DNA of 5,186 nucleotides from Anaerolineae bacterium (GCA_030598425.1 JAUVPY010000242.1:1-5186), one strand, 5' to 3'. Counted from the first letter of the stretch, positions 1 through 4,810 are shown. The notes: generated by a model not told the origin, from the sequence alone. Numbers and translations: made by a program.

Positions 1-620
1 GCATCGACGACATCAGCCCCGACTGGCCCCCGGATACGGCCGAGATTCGTGACGTAAAGAACAACTGCCGGGTTGCTCCGGCTGAGTTGGCGGGTGTGAT
101 GACCGTTTCGGCCACCGGTCCCATTGGCTACCCTGGTTACGATCTGTGGATCGCCGATTACTCCAGCGTTGGGATGTCGCGCGTAGACGTGACTGCCCCA
201 GGCGGCGACTACTTCCAGGCGACCGGGACGGTCCACGATGCGATTCTGGCGGCGCTCAGTAGCACCGGGGATCCTGATAACTCAAGCTGGGACTTCTTCG
301 ACTTTCTCGAGACCAATGTCCCCGGTTTCGAGGGAATGACGACTCTTGACGACGGCGCCCGTTACGCCTACCTGAACGGCACGTCGATGTCGTCGCCGCA
401 CGCCGCTGGCGTGGCGGCCCTGGTGAAGGAGATGCACCCGAATTGGAGCCCGGGTGCGGTTAAGGCGGCGGTGCAACGGTCGGCGCAACATCTCGACTGC
501 CCGCCCGACTGGGAGCCGCTTGGGCCTGGCGACGAACGGGAGCGGTGCTACGGCGGCGGTGGCCGCACCTCGTTCTTCGGTCACGGCCTCGTTGACGCAG
601 CTGCGGCAGCTCAGGAATGA
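1..620 (+). CDS. Subtilisin-like S8 serine peptidase, C-terminal part (5' truncated by window edge)
   Basis: The reading frame is already open at position 3 and runs 205 codons to TGA 618-620, so this is the 3' part of a longer gene. It contains the S8 nucleophile motif GTSMSSPHAAGVAALV, with the catalytic Ser codon at 384-386. It also has the upstream strand VDVTAPGGDYF, the VMTVSATGP core strand, and the usual C-terminal helix ending GHGLVDAAAAA. Catalytic Asp and His and the oxyanion Asn of S8 enzymes lie N-terminal to these motifs and should be off the left edge. About 55 residues lie between the APGGD strand and the nucleophile, a common surface insertion in secreted S8 proteases. Family knowledge predicts an extracellular endopeptidase, but the signal peptide and propeptide are not visible. 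The TTG/ATG codons near 87-110 are internal and not the start. A terminator hairpin lies 159 bases downstream. Confidence 0.95.
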   Translation, partial: IDDISPDWPPDTAEIRDVKNNCRVAPAELAGVMTVSATGPIGYPGYDLWIADYSSVGMSRVDVTAPGGDYFQATGTVHDAILAALSSTGDPDNSSWDFFDFLETNVPGFEGMTTLDDGARYAYLNGTSMSSPHAAGVAALVKEMHPNWSPGAVKAAVQRSAQHLDCPPDWEPLGPGDERERCYGGGGRTSFFGHGLVDAAAAAQE

Positions 621-778
621 TCCTGCAATCAAAGGCAGTCGGGATCAACTTGATTACCTGAGCTAACCAGAGCAAAGCAGGTGCGTCTTAGAACTGGGTG
701 ACCGTGACGATTTTGAGGTGGGTTGCGGACCCAACCATACTGTGAGTAAACCAAGTTGCTACCTATCCGCACATAGAG

Positions 779-797
779 ACCCGCCCTCGTGGCGGGT
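779..797 (+). terminator. Intrinsic terminator downstream of the S8 protease gene
   Basis: ACCCGCC (779-785) pairs perfectly with GGCGGGT (791-797) around a CTCGT loop, giving a 7-bp GC-rich stem. It is followed at once by TTCTTTTTCC. This is the strongest rho-independent terminator signature in the window and should end the protease transcript. An inverted near-copy of the same hairpin is at 1832-1853. Confidence 0.85.
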
Positions 798-857
798 TTC
801 TTTTTCCGCGAACCGTGAAGGTCACCGATCGCTAGCGAATCATTCCCGGTAGTTTGT

Positions 858-883
858 ACCCCACGAGACCGTGTGACGTGAGT
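858..883. repeat. Dispersed repeat block A, copy 1
   Basis: A 26-base block starting ACCCCACGAGACCGTGTG and ending ACGTGAGT matches 1964-1989 at 24 of 26 positions by eye (the differences are A/G at 863 and 876). Similarity fades on both sides. It lies between the protease terminator and the CcbP promoter. The function is unknown; it could be part of a degenerate intergenic repeat. Confidence 0.7.
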
Positions 884-984
884 AGCTGAAGGTTGGCAGG
901 GACAATGGGCTTCTGTGCCTGATCTACCGAGATTTGCGGGAAGGCGGTCGGTTCTTGGCTCGGATCTACGATTGACCAAAGCTG

Positions 985-1004
985 GCGCTGACCGGTGCAA
1001 AGGC
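985..1004. repeat. Dispersed repeat block B, copy 1
   Basis: GCGCTGACCGGTGCAAAGGC matches 1876-1895 at 18 of 20 positions (the differences are at 996 and 1000). In this copy block B lies downstream of block A; in the second region it lies upstream of block A, so the order is shuffled. The segment can also fold locally, CTGGC (983-987) with GCCAG (1003-1007). Confidence 0.55.
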
Positions 1005-1042
1005 CAGCAAGAAGCGCGGCTTCTAGCGCTGCGGTCTACCGT

Positions 1043-1071
1043 TTGCCAGGGAAGAGTAGACGCTCTACAAT
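1043..1071 (+). promoter_or_regulatory. Predicted sigma-70-type promoter of the CcbP gene
   Basis: TTGCCA (1043-1048) matches the -35 consensus at 5 of 6 positions. It is followed, after an optimal 17-base spacer, by TACAAT (1066-1071), 5 of 6 to the -10 consensus. Initiation is expected near 1078, which would leave a leader of about 145 bases before the CcbP ATG. The prediction rests on hexamer match and spacing only. Confidence 0.5.
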
Positions 1072-1107
1072 GAAGCAAATCAAGTGCCATTTCATGAATG
1101 AAGCTGA

Positions 1108-1190
1108 CCAGCAAGCCACGCGTCCACGACTGCCCCGCTGGCGGCTCTTCTTGCGCCCCATTGGACGGCACATAAGAAGGCGCTTGCTGG
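1108..1190 (+). promoter_or_regulatory. Foldable 5' leader upstream of the CcbP gene
   Basis: CCAGCAAGC (1108-1116) is the exact reverse complement of GCTTGCTGG (1182-1190), a 9-bp closing stem. Inside it CGTCCA (1121-1126) can pair with TGGACG (1162-1167), or alternatively CTTCTT (1147-1152) with AAGAAG (1174-1179). The last two pairings overlap in space and would compete. The fold lies within the predicted leader and ends about 20 bases before the ribosome site. I do not recognise a known riboswitch class, so regulation is inferred only. Confidence 0.4.
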
Positions 1191-1222
1191 CTCTTCAAAT
1201 AGAAGCAGCACAGAGGTGTCCC

Positions 1223-1594
1223 ATGTCGAAAGTAGATAGAGATGAAACGCGCGAGTATCGAATCGCTATGGAGATTGTCGTGGATGCCTACGATGCGGAA
1301 GAGCAGGCGATGGGATGGTATTATTACCTCGATGAAACGCTGAGCTTTCCTACCCTCACCGAATGTATTGCAAAGAGAGCGATATCACCTCTGCGGGTGG
1401 GGGATGAAGTCGAAGTGCTGGGTATGGCGCCTGCAGAAGAATGTGAACACGAGATATTCGTTATGATGCGCTGGGAAAGGGAGGGGTTAGCGGTTCCTTT
1501 ATCGCAACTTAGAGTCATCCACGGAGACAATCAGACGCGAGAAGCTGTTGAAGATTGGCATTATTGGGTTAACAGAGGATACCGCTTCGGATAA
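1223..1594 (+). CDS. ccbP: CcbP-like calcium-binding protein
   Basis: This 123-residue protein has the length and sequence of the CcbP family, known from Nostoc/Anabaena. There CcbP buffers cytosolic Ca2+ through acidic surface sites, and its loss accompanies heterocyst differentiation. Recognisable family segments are YRIAMEIVVDAYDAEEQAMG and the following WYYYL (12-36), GDEVEVLGMAPAEECEHEIF (60-79), VPLSQL (91-96) and DWHYWVNRGYRF (111-122). The protein is acidic and has no signal peptide or membrane segment, so it is probably a soluble cytoplasmic Ca2+ buffer. ATG 1223 is chosen because AGAGGTG (1212-1218) stands just upstream and the family begins here. In-frame starts at 1070 (ATG) and 995 (GTG) would add an Arg-rich extension that translates the foldable leader. 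The gene has its own promoter and terminator and appears monocistronic. Heterocysts are not implied, since the other genes do not look cyanobacterial; the partner and role in this host are unknown. Confidence 0.85.
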   Translation: MSKVDRDETREYRIAMEIVVDAYDAEEQAMGWYYYLDETLSFPTLTECIAKRAISPLRVGDEVEVLGMAPAEECEHEIFVMMRWEREGLAVPLSQLRVIHGDNQTREAVEDWHYWVNRGYRFG

Positions 1595-1629
1595 TGTCAA
1601 ATTTCTCTGTCAGTTTGATGACGTGCTTT

Positions 1630-1666
1630 AGGCAACCCAAGGCATTCCCTGGGGGTAGGGTTGCCT
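1630..1666 (+). terminator. Terminator hairpin of the CcbP gene
   Basis: AGGCAACCC (1630-1638) pairs perfectly with GGGTTGCCT (1658-1666), a 9-bp stem around a 19-base loop. It begins 35 bases after the CcbP stop codon and is followed by TTGGTTCGTTG, a modest T-rich tail. Stem strength and position support a terminator, although the T-tract is broken. Confidence 0.7.
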
Positions 1667-1832
1667 TTGGTTCGTTGTGCGGTGCCCAACCAGTCGCTGG
1701 TGTGTCCTGAAAGCTCTCATCTGTCAACCGATGAATGACCGGCGGCGGTAATTGTCACGAGGCCACTCGGCAGACTCGGTCGCTTCCACAGCACCGGAGT
1801 TGCTGCCGTGGACGCCGCCGCTCCGCATCCTT

Positions 1833-1855
1833 AAACCCGCCACGAGGGCAGGTTT
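1833..1855 (+). terminator. Terminator-like hairpin, inverted near-copy of the protease terminator
   Basis: AAACC (1833-1837) pairs with GGTTT (1851-1855). Then comes one C-A mismatch, then GCC with GGC around an ACGAG loop. TCTCTGTTG follows. Bases 1832-1853 match the reverse complement of 779-800 at 20 of 22 positions, so the element sits in the opposite orientation here. No gene ends near it on the + strand, so it may be a relic or a repeat rather than a working terminator. Confidence 0.5.
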
Positions 1856-1875
1856 CTCTGTTGCGCACAGGTAAC

Positions 1876-1895
1876 GCGCTGACCGGAGCATAGGC
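1876..1895. repeat. Dispersed repeat block B, copy 2
   Basis: GCGCTGACCGGAGCATAGGC matches 985-1004 at 18 of 20 positions. It sits between the two terminator-like hairpins of this gap. Confidence 0.55.
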
Positions 1896-1898
1896 GAC

Positions 1899-1925
1899 GA
1901 AACCCCATCAGGTGTTGGCGGTTTC
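1899..1925 (+). terminator. Second terminator-like hairpin in the 1595-2366 gap
   Basis: GAAACC (1899-1904) pairs with GGTTTC (1920-1925), and CCA (1905-1907) with TGG (1916-1918). C1919 is bulged and the loop is TCAGGTGT. The stem is 9 bp and is followed by TGTTTTGGG. The 3' arm and tail (GGTTTCT then T-rich) resemble the hairpins at 779-797 and 1833-1855. No gene directly upstream needs it. Confidence 0.5.
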
Positions 1926-1963
1926 TGTTTTGGGCGCTGGCGCACCTACACCCCCTGTTGAGA

Positions 1964-1989
1964 ACCCCGCGAGACCGTGTGGCGTGAGT
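1964..1989. repeat. Dispersed repeat block A, copy 2
   Basis: This 26-base block starts ACCCCGCGAGACCGTGTG and matches 858-883 at 24 of 26 positions, in the same orientation. It lies just upstream of the promoter at 2015-2044, as copy 1 lies upstream of the CcbP promoter. Confidence 0.7.
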
Positions 1990-2014
1990 GGATGGAGGGC
2001 GATGCGGACGGCAC

Positions 2015-2044
2015 TGGACACATCTGCCGCTAATGCTGTATAAT
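2015..2044 (+). promoter_or_regulatory. Near-consensus sigma-70-type promoter
   Basis: TGGACA (2015-2020) is 5 of 6 to the -35 consensus. It is followed after 18 bases by a perfect TATAAT (2039-2044), so initiation is expected near 2051. The next well-supported gene starts at 2367, giving a leader of about 315 bases unless the transcript serves something else. No closer promoter for that gene was visible. Confidence 0.5.
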
Positions 2045-2366
2045 GGTCGATGTACGGCCAAGCAATCAATGCTAGCGCCAGCGGCTGCATCAAATTTCTC
2101 CCATCCCCTTCCAGCCAACGGCCACATTCAACATCTTAGACATGTCCCGTCTTACTAACCCGATTATTCAGCAGATCAGCCAAGTTCTGAATCTCATACA
2201 TCGCTGTGCAATGGGCACAGGCGCATATAGCCCGGCGCTTTGGTCTGTAGCCGTGCCACTATGCGTCGATAAACAGCGATGAGAGCGCAACGTGCGAAAG
2301 GGGAGAGTGCGCGAGTTAGCCAGGACTTTCCCGGTTGACCGATCTCAGAATGAAAGGAGAGCAACA

Positions 2367-2657
2367 ATGATTGCGAATCGCAGAACGTTCATCATAAAGA
2401 GAGGACGCATAGAGGAAGCGGCCGCGCTCATCAAGGCAGAAGTTGCGCGAGTTGATATACCCAATGCCCAGCGCATCTACACACCCATGATAGCTCCGTT
2501 TGGCGTACTGGTGTATGAGGCTGAATATGAGAATCTGGAGGAGTATGAGAAGTCATGGACTGAGTGGGGTGCCAGTCCAGAAGCTGCTGCGTTCCTTGAG
2601 GAGTGGAACGTCCTAACCGAAACCGGGGGCACAAACGAGATTTGGGAGCTGGTGTAA
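2367..2657 (+). CDS. Small NIPSNAP/dimeric alpha-beta-barrel-like protein
   Basis: This is a 96-residue soluble protein with no signal peptide or membrane segment. The pattern is strand RRTFIIKRG (5-13), helix RIEEAAALIKAEVARV (14-29), strand RIYTPMIAPFGVLVYEAEYE (36-55), helix NLEEYEKSWTEWGASPEAAA (56-75) and a closing strand TNEIWELV (89-96). This beta-alpha-beta-beta-alpha-beta order and the YENLEEY/W segment are typical of NIPSNAP and related dimeric alpha/beta-barrel domains. Members act as small dimers, often of unknown function, and some bind small hydrophobic ligands or do oxygenase-type chemistry. No catalytic residue can be assigned here. ATG 2367 is chosen for the strong AAAGGAGA (2353-2360) six bases upstream; an in-frame GTG at 2292 lacks such a site. 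The gene ends in tandem stops TAA TAG. It stands alone, with gaps on both sides. The exact family is inferred by eye. Confidence 0.75.
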   Translation: MIANRRTFIIKRGRIEEAAALIKAEVARVDIPNAQRIYTPMIAPFGVLVYEAEYENLEEYEKSWTEWGASPEAAAFLEEWNVLTETGGTNEIWELV

Positions 2658-3030
2658 TAGATAATGTGCCGTGAGGGTCGCGCACCTGGCGATGCGCTGT
2701 GCGGCTCCAATCTCCAATCGGTGACTTTGGCGAGCTCAGGCAATCCGCCGCTGGGGGAGGGCGAGGGCTCGGCGCTGCGGCCTGCCCGGTCGTTCGGGGC
2801 CGGTTGCATCAGAGCGGGTTGCCGCCACGTCATGCCGCCAGCTTCTCCCCTCCCAGCCGACGGCTACTCCAAGCACGGCAATCCAGTAGTGACAATCTGC
2901 ATCCAGTTGCACAGACATCCAGCCTGCGCTTCATTCTCGCCCCCCGGAGTGTCTGAGAGGAGCGGAAATAACCACAAACGCCTGCTCACTTTGCAGGCAG
3001 TTCGGTCAGTCAAGCGAAAGGGGAATCACC
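2658..3030. other. GC-rich non-coding gap before the QueG-like gene
   Basis: No credible gene is seen in these 373 bases. Overlapping open frames exist in several phases, as expected in a GC-rich stretch (roughly 2675-2880), but none has a ribosome site or family-like sequence. There is a short tandem CTCCAAT repeat (2705-2718) and a 6-bp hairpin at 2980-2998. No clear promoter for the QueG-like gene was found, and no cobalamin-riboswitch features were recognised. Confidence 0.5.
2980..2998 (+). other. Small stem-loop upstream of the QueG-like gene
   Basis: GCCTGC (2980-2985) pairs with GCAGGC (2993-2998) around a TCACTTT loop. It ends 17 bases before the AAAGGGG ribosome site (3016-3022). 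There is no T-tract after it, so it is not a terminator. It may be part of the leader or mean nothing. Confidence 0.3.
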
Positions 3031-3831
3031 GTGACATTAGACAAAGGCGCACAGATCATTGAAAGGGCTACTGAGTTGGGAGCGGCAATGGCAGGTATCG
3101 CAAGCGTTGAGCTTCTCAAGAGGTCACCATCCCACGAAGCATTGAAACGATTGCGGTTGGATGATTTCGATAAAGTCAATTGGCCCCCGAAAGCCAGGTC
3201 AGCCCTGATTATCGCCCTGTCCCATCCGCCGGAAAAACCCGAACTCGATTGGTCTGATGCATCTGGAAACACCCCTGGGAACCGGCGTCTCACAAGTATC
3301 AACAGGGAGCTCTCCGTGTGGACCGAGCAGAGATTGGGGATCGTAACTCACCCAATGTTCTATTGGGTGCAAGAGGGTGGAATCTATCTCAAGGATGCCG
3401 CCGTACTGGCCGGACTTGGCTGCATCGGAAAAAACAACATACTGATCACCCCGGCTCTCGGACCCAGGGTTCGTCTTCGAGCCATGCTGCTCGAAGATGA
3501 ATTGACGCCAACCGGTCCCACCTCATTTGATCCGTGCGACTGCTGTGAAGAGCCGTGCAGGAAGGCGTGTCCCCAGGATGCGCTTGATAGGGCGGTCTTT
3601 TCGTCAGTCGAAACGGGGTTGAGCGCTCTTCCTGGACGCGACGGACGCTACAGCCGGTCCAGTTGTTCCATACAGATGGATAAAGATTTCAACGATGCCG
3701 CCATAACTGTCGATGAAGGGTATATGTCGGAACTGTTTCAGTCAAGCGCGGAGATTGAGCGAGCACCGCAGTCGGAGGAAGGTATCAAGTGGTGCCGTCG
3801 GTGTGAACTCGCCTGTCCCGTAGGATTGTGA
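3031..3831 (+). CDS. QueG-like (epoxyqueuosine reductase-related) double [4Fe-4S] cluster protein
   Basis: This 266-residue protein has the GLGCIGKNNILI segment (128-139) that aligns with the AGLGWIGKN motif of epoxyqueuosine reductase QueG. It also has a ferredoxin-like pair of cluster motifs: C169-x2-C172-x3-C176-x3-C180-P, then C212, and C255-x2-C258-x3-C262-P. Those are eight cysteines, enough for two [4Fe-4S] clusters; C171 and C131 are extra. QueG itself is a cobalamin-dependent reductase of the tRNA queuosine pathway, about 380 residues in E. coli. This protein is much shorter: it ends four residues after C262, lacks the C-terminal region of QueG, has x3 rather than x2 in the middle of the first motif, and lacks the usual DTAPVLER segment. 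It is better read as a QueG-related electron-transfer or corrinoid-linked paralogue than as QueG. GTG 3031 is chosen for AAAGGGG (3016-3022) eight bases upstream. It is cytoplasmic, with no signal peptide. No queuosine or B12 gene is adjacent. Confidence 0.85.
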   Translation: MTLDKGAQIIERATELGAAMAGIASVELLKRSPSHEALKRLRLDDFDKVNWPPKARSALIIALSHPPEKPELDWSDASGNTPGNRRLTSINRELSVWTEQRLGIVTHPMFYWVQEGGIYLKDAAVLAGLGCIGKNNILITPALGPRVRLRAMLLEDELTPTGPTSFDPCDCCEEPCRKACPQDALDRAVFSSVETGLSALPGRDGRYSRSSCSIQMDKDFNDAAITVDEGYMSELFQSSAEIERAPQSEEGIKWCRRCELACPVGL

Positions 3832-3986
3832 CGGTTCATTTCGGGCGCTGGTGGCAAACGATGACGTGAATGCTGGCTAATCGCACTTAAGAAGCGTCCC
3901 GGCCATAAGGATGATTGGCAGTAGCTAATTCATCTTCTTGCAGCCAGCGAACTCGCGTCCCTGCCCCCATGTGTAAGAACGCACAG

Positions 3987-4175
3987 ATGAATACACCGCA
4001 CGAAGCCAGCCACGTGATACTACTGGGGCGGGTCTGCCGGGTTTACGCGAACGAGTATCACCCTGAGTGGTGCGGGTTCAACTACGGGAGCGGATCGGCG
4101 ATCTGGAATAACAGCGGGGACTGCGCTTACCTGCGGGATAGCGCGAGCACGCCGATTGATACGTACTGCTACTAA
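3987..4175 (+). pseudogene. Orphan C-terminal fragment of a lamin-tail domain (LTD) protein
   Basis: From about 4011 to the stop the frame reads HVILLGRVCRVYANEYHPEW, then CGFNYGSGSAIWNNSGDCAY and an IDTYCY end. I recognise this as the second half of a bacterial lamin-tail domain, the immunoglobulin-like beta fold often found at the C-terminus of secreted nucleases, ComEC-type and surface proteins. The first half (the EYVEIxN and LxGWxLxD strands) is absent. An in-frame TGA at 3912 limits any product to at most 86 residues, and the remaining upstream DNA does not encode the missing strands in any frame I checked. No ribosome site precedes the possible starts at 3915 (TTG), 3969 or 3987 (ATG). 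A decayed or recombined remnant is most likely; a short expressed peptide cannot be excluded. The natural C-terminus seems intact. Confidence 0.65.
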
Positions 4176-4334
4176 TGCTGCACGTGTCGTCGTCGAGCAT
4201 AAGCTGATCGCTCATACGGTTAACATACCGCTGGGAATAGAGAGGAGGGATGGAGCACGGTCTTTGCCGTTTAGTCTACGCCATCAGAGAGATGCGTTCA
4301 AGAAGGGAATTGAACCATGAAAGGAGGCACCAAA

Positions 4335-4634
4335 ATGGCCGGTCCAATCTACAAGTTTTGGATGTCTAGGCTCACAGAGGCTTGGTATAGCTTGTCTGAG
4401 GAAGAGCAGAATACACTGGTTGCCAAGACCCAGGGAGCGCTTGAAAACATCGGTGGCAAGACGATCATTATGGCTACACCTGCGTGGTCTGCTGAGAAAT
4501 GGATGCTGTGCGGGGTAGAGGAATTCCCAGATATTGAAGCCGTTCAGGAGCACACGCAACGGCTTTTTGAATTGGGTCACTACCGCTATATGGAATGCAC
4601 ATCGATGCTAGCAACAGAGTGGCCGCCGTCGTAG
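4335..4634 (+). CDS. Small conserved protein, probable dimeric alpha/beta-barrel (DUF6616-like)
   Basis: This 99-residue soluble protein begins MAGPIYKFWMSRLTEAWYSL and continues with a helix SEEEQNTLVAKTQGALENIG (21-40), strand GKTIIMATPAWSAEKWMLCG (41-60), the conserved-looking VEEFPDIEAVQEHTQRLFEL (61-80), and a last strand HYRYMECTSMLAT (82-94). The beta-alpha-beta-beta-alpha-beta order suggests a dimeric ferredoxin-like barrel. It resembles a family of uncharacterised bacterial proteins with W-x3-EEE-helix and FFGVEE-type segments that I associate with DUF6616; that name is from memory. No catalytic residue can be assigned. ATG 4335 is chosen over ATG 4317 because the ideal AAGGAGG (4321-4327) lies seven bases before it and inside the longer version. 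The stop codon is embedded in a 7-bp stem (4625-4642). Confidence 0.8.
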   Translation: MAGPIYKFWMSRLTEAWYSLSEEEQNTLVAKTQGALENIGGKTIIMATPAWSAEKWMLCGVEEFPDIEAVQEHTQRLFELGHYRYMECTSMLATEWPPS

Positions 4635-4642
4635 ACGACGGC
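4625..4642 (+). other. Stem-loop overlapping the stop codon of the 4335-4634 gene
   Basis: GCCGTCG (4625-4631) pairs perfectly with CGACGGC (4636-4642) around TAGA, which contains the stop codon TAG (4632-4634). It is followed by TCAAACC rather than a T-tract, so it is at best a weak terminator or a 3'-end stabilising hairpin. Confidence 0.4.
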
Positions 4643-4725
4643 TCAAACCAGGTTAACTTTGCGAGACTAATCGGTCCGAATTGCGTTGGTAATGGTGATG
4701 CTGACGCGTACCCGCTTGAACGCAT

Positions 4726-4750
4726 CTCGAAAAGAGGTGGGTGTTTCGAG
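4726..4750. promoter_or_regulatory. 7-bp inverted repeat upstream of the last gene
   Basis: CTCGAAA (4726-4732) and TTTCGAG (4744-4750) form a perfect inverted repeat with an 11-base centre. It ends 60 bases before ATG 4811. A -10-like TACAAT lies at 4773-4778 without a good -35 at proper spacing, so an activator- or repressor-bound promoter is conceivable. Operator function is inferred only. Confidence 0.3.
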
Positions 4751-4810
4751 TCACGCTCGACAACCAAGGCCATACAATCAAGCTATGACGGCAATTGGAG
4801 AGAGTTTCGA

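Larger units (their letters stand above)
621..1222. other. Non-coding stretch between protease and CcbP gene
   Basis: I see no convincing gene in these 602 bases. The stretch holds the protease terminator hairpin (779-797), a 10-base perfect palindrome TCGCTAGCGA (829-838), a repeat block shared with 1964-1989 (858-883), a second block shared with 1876-1895 (985-1004), a promoter (1043-1071) and a foldable leader (1108-1190) that ends at the CcbP ribosome site. The CcbP frame stays open upstream to a GTG at 995, but the extra residues are arginine-rich and unlike the CcbP family. Confidence 0.7.
1595..2366. other. Long non-coding stretch between CcbP gene and first small-barrel gene
   Basis: These 772 bases have no convincing gene on either strand; the open frames present lack ribosome sites and family-like sequence. 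They hold the CcbP terminator (1630-1666), two terminator-like hairpins (1833-1855 and 1899-1925), second copies of repeat blocks B (1876-1895) and A (1964-1989), and a near-consensus promoter (2015-2044). From about 2050 to 2350 I see only leader-type sequence, with one weak 46-codon open frame (2142-2282). Confidence 0.65.

Noticed and set aside
629..1198. 189-codon - strand frame opposite the protease-CcbP gap (and similar - strand frames at 1831-2127)
   Set aside because: Both contain the same translated THxTRSRGV string only because they read through the DNA repeat block A; they have no ribosome site and cross terminator and promoter signals on the other strand.
995..1222. Longer N-terminus for the CcbP protein (GTG 995 or ATG 1070)
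   Set aside because: The extension is Arg-rich, has no ribosome site, overlaps the predicted promoter and foldable leader, and exceeds the family's length of about 120 residues.
2142..2282. 46-codon open frame starting ATG 2142
   Set aside because: No ribosome site and no recognisable sequence pattern; length is within chance expectation.
2658..3030. Cobalamin riboswitch ahead of the QueG-like gene
   Set aside because: The conserved B12-box and surrounding riboswitch segments are not recognisable; only a small 6-bp hairpin is present.
2664..3062. 132-codon + strand frame through the gap before the QueG-like gene
   Set aside because: It overlaps the real start at 3031, lies in GC-rich DNA where stops are rare, has competing frames of similar size, and shows no family-like sequence.
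4250..4369. 39-codon open frame with GAGGAGGG directly before ATG 4250
   Set aside because: The purine run abuts the ATG with essentially no spacer, the peptide has no recognisable features, and it overlaps the well-supported start at 4335.
4690..4767. tRNA-like segment (TTTCGAGTC followed by a downstream CCA)
   Set aside because: The would-be T-arm has mismatches including position 53-61, no acceptor stem pairs, and no proper anticodon arm can be drawn.
620..4810. Integron gene-cassette array (small unrelated genes in one direction)
   Set aside because: I looked for paired RYYYAAC and GTTRRRY cores around each gene. A lone GCCCAAC (1683-1689) exists, but the GTTRRRY match noticed (near 3104) is inside the QueG-like gene, and no attC-like pair brackets a gene. 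There is no integrase in the window.
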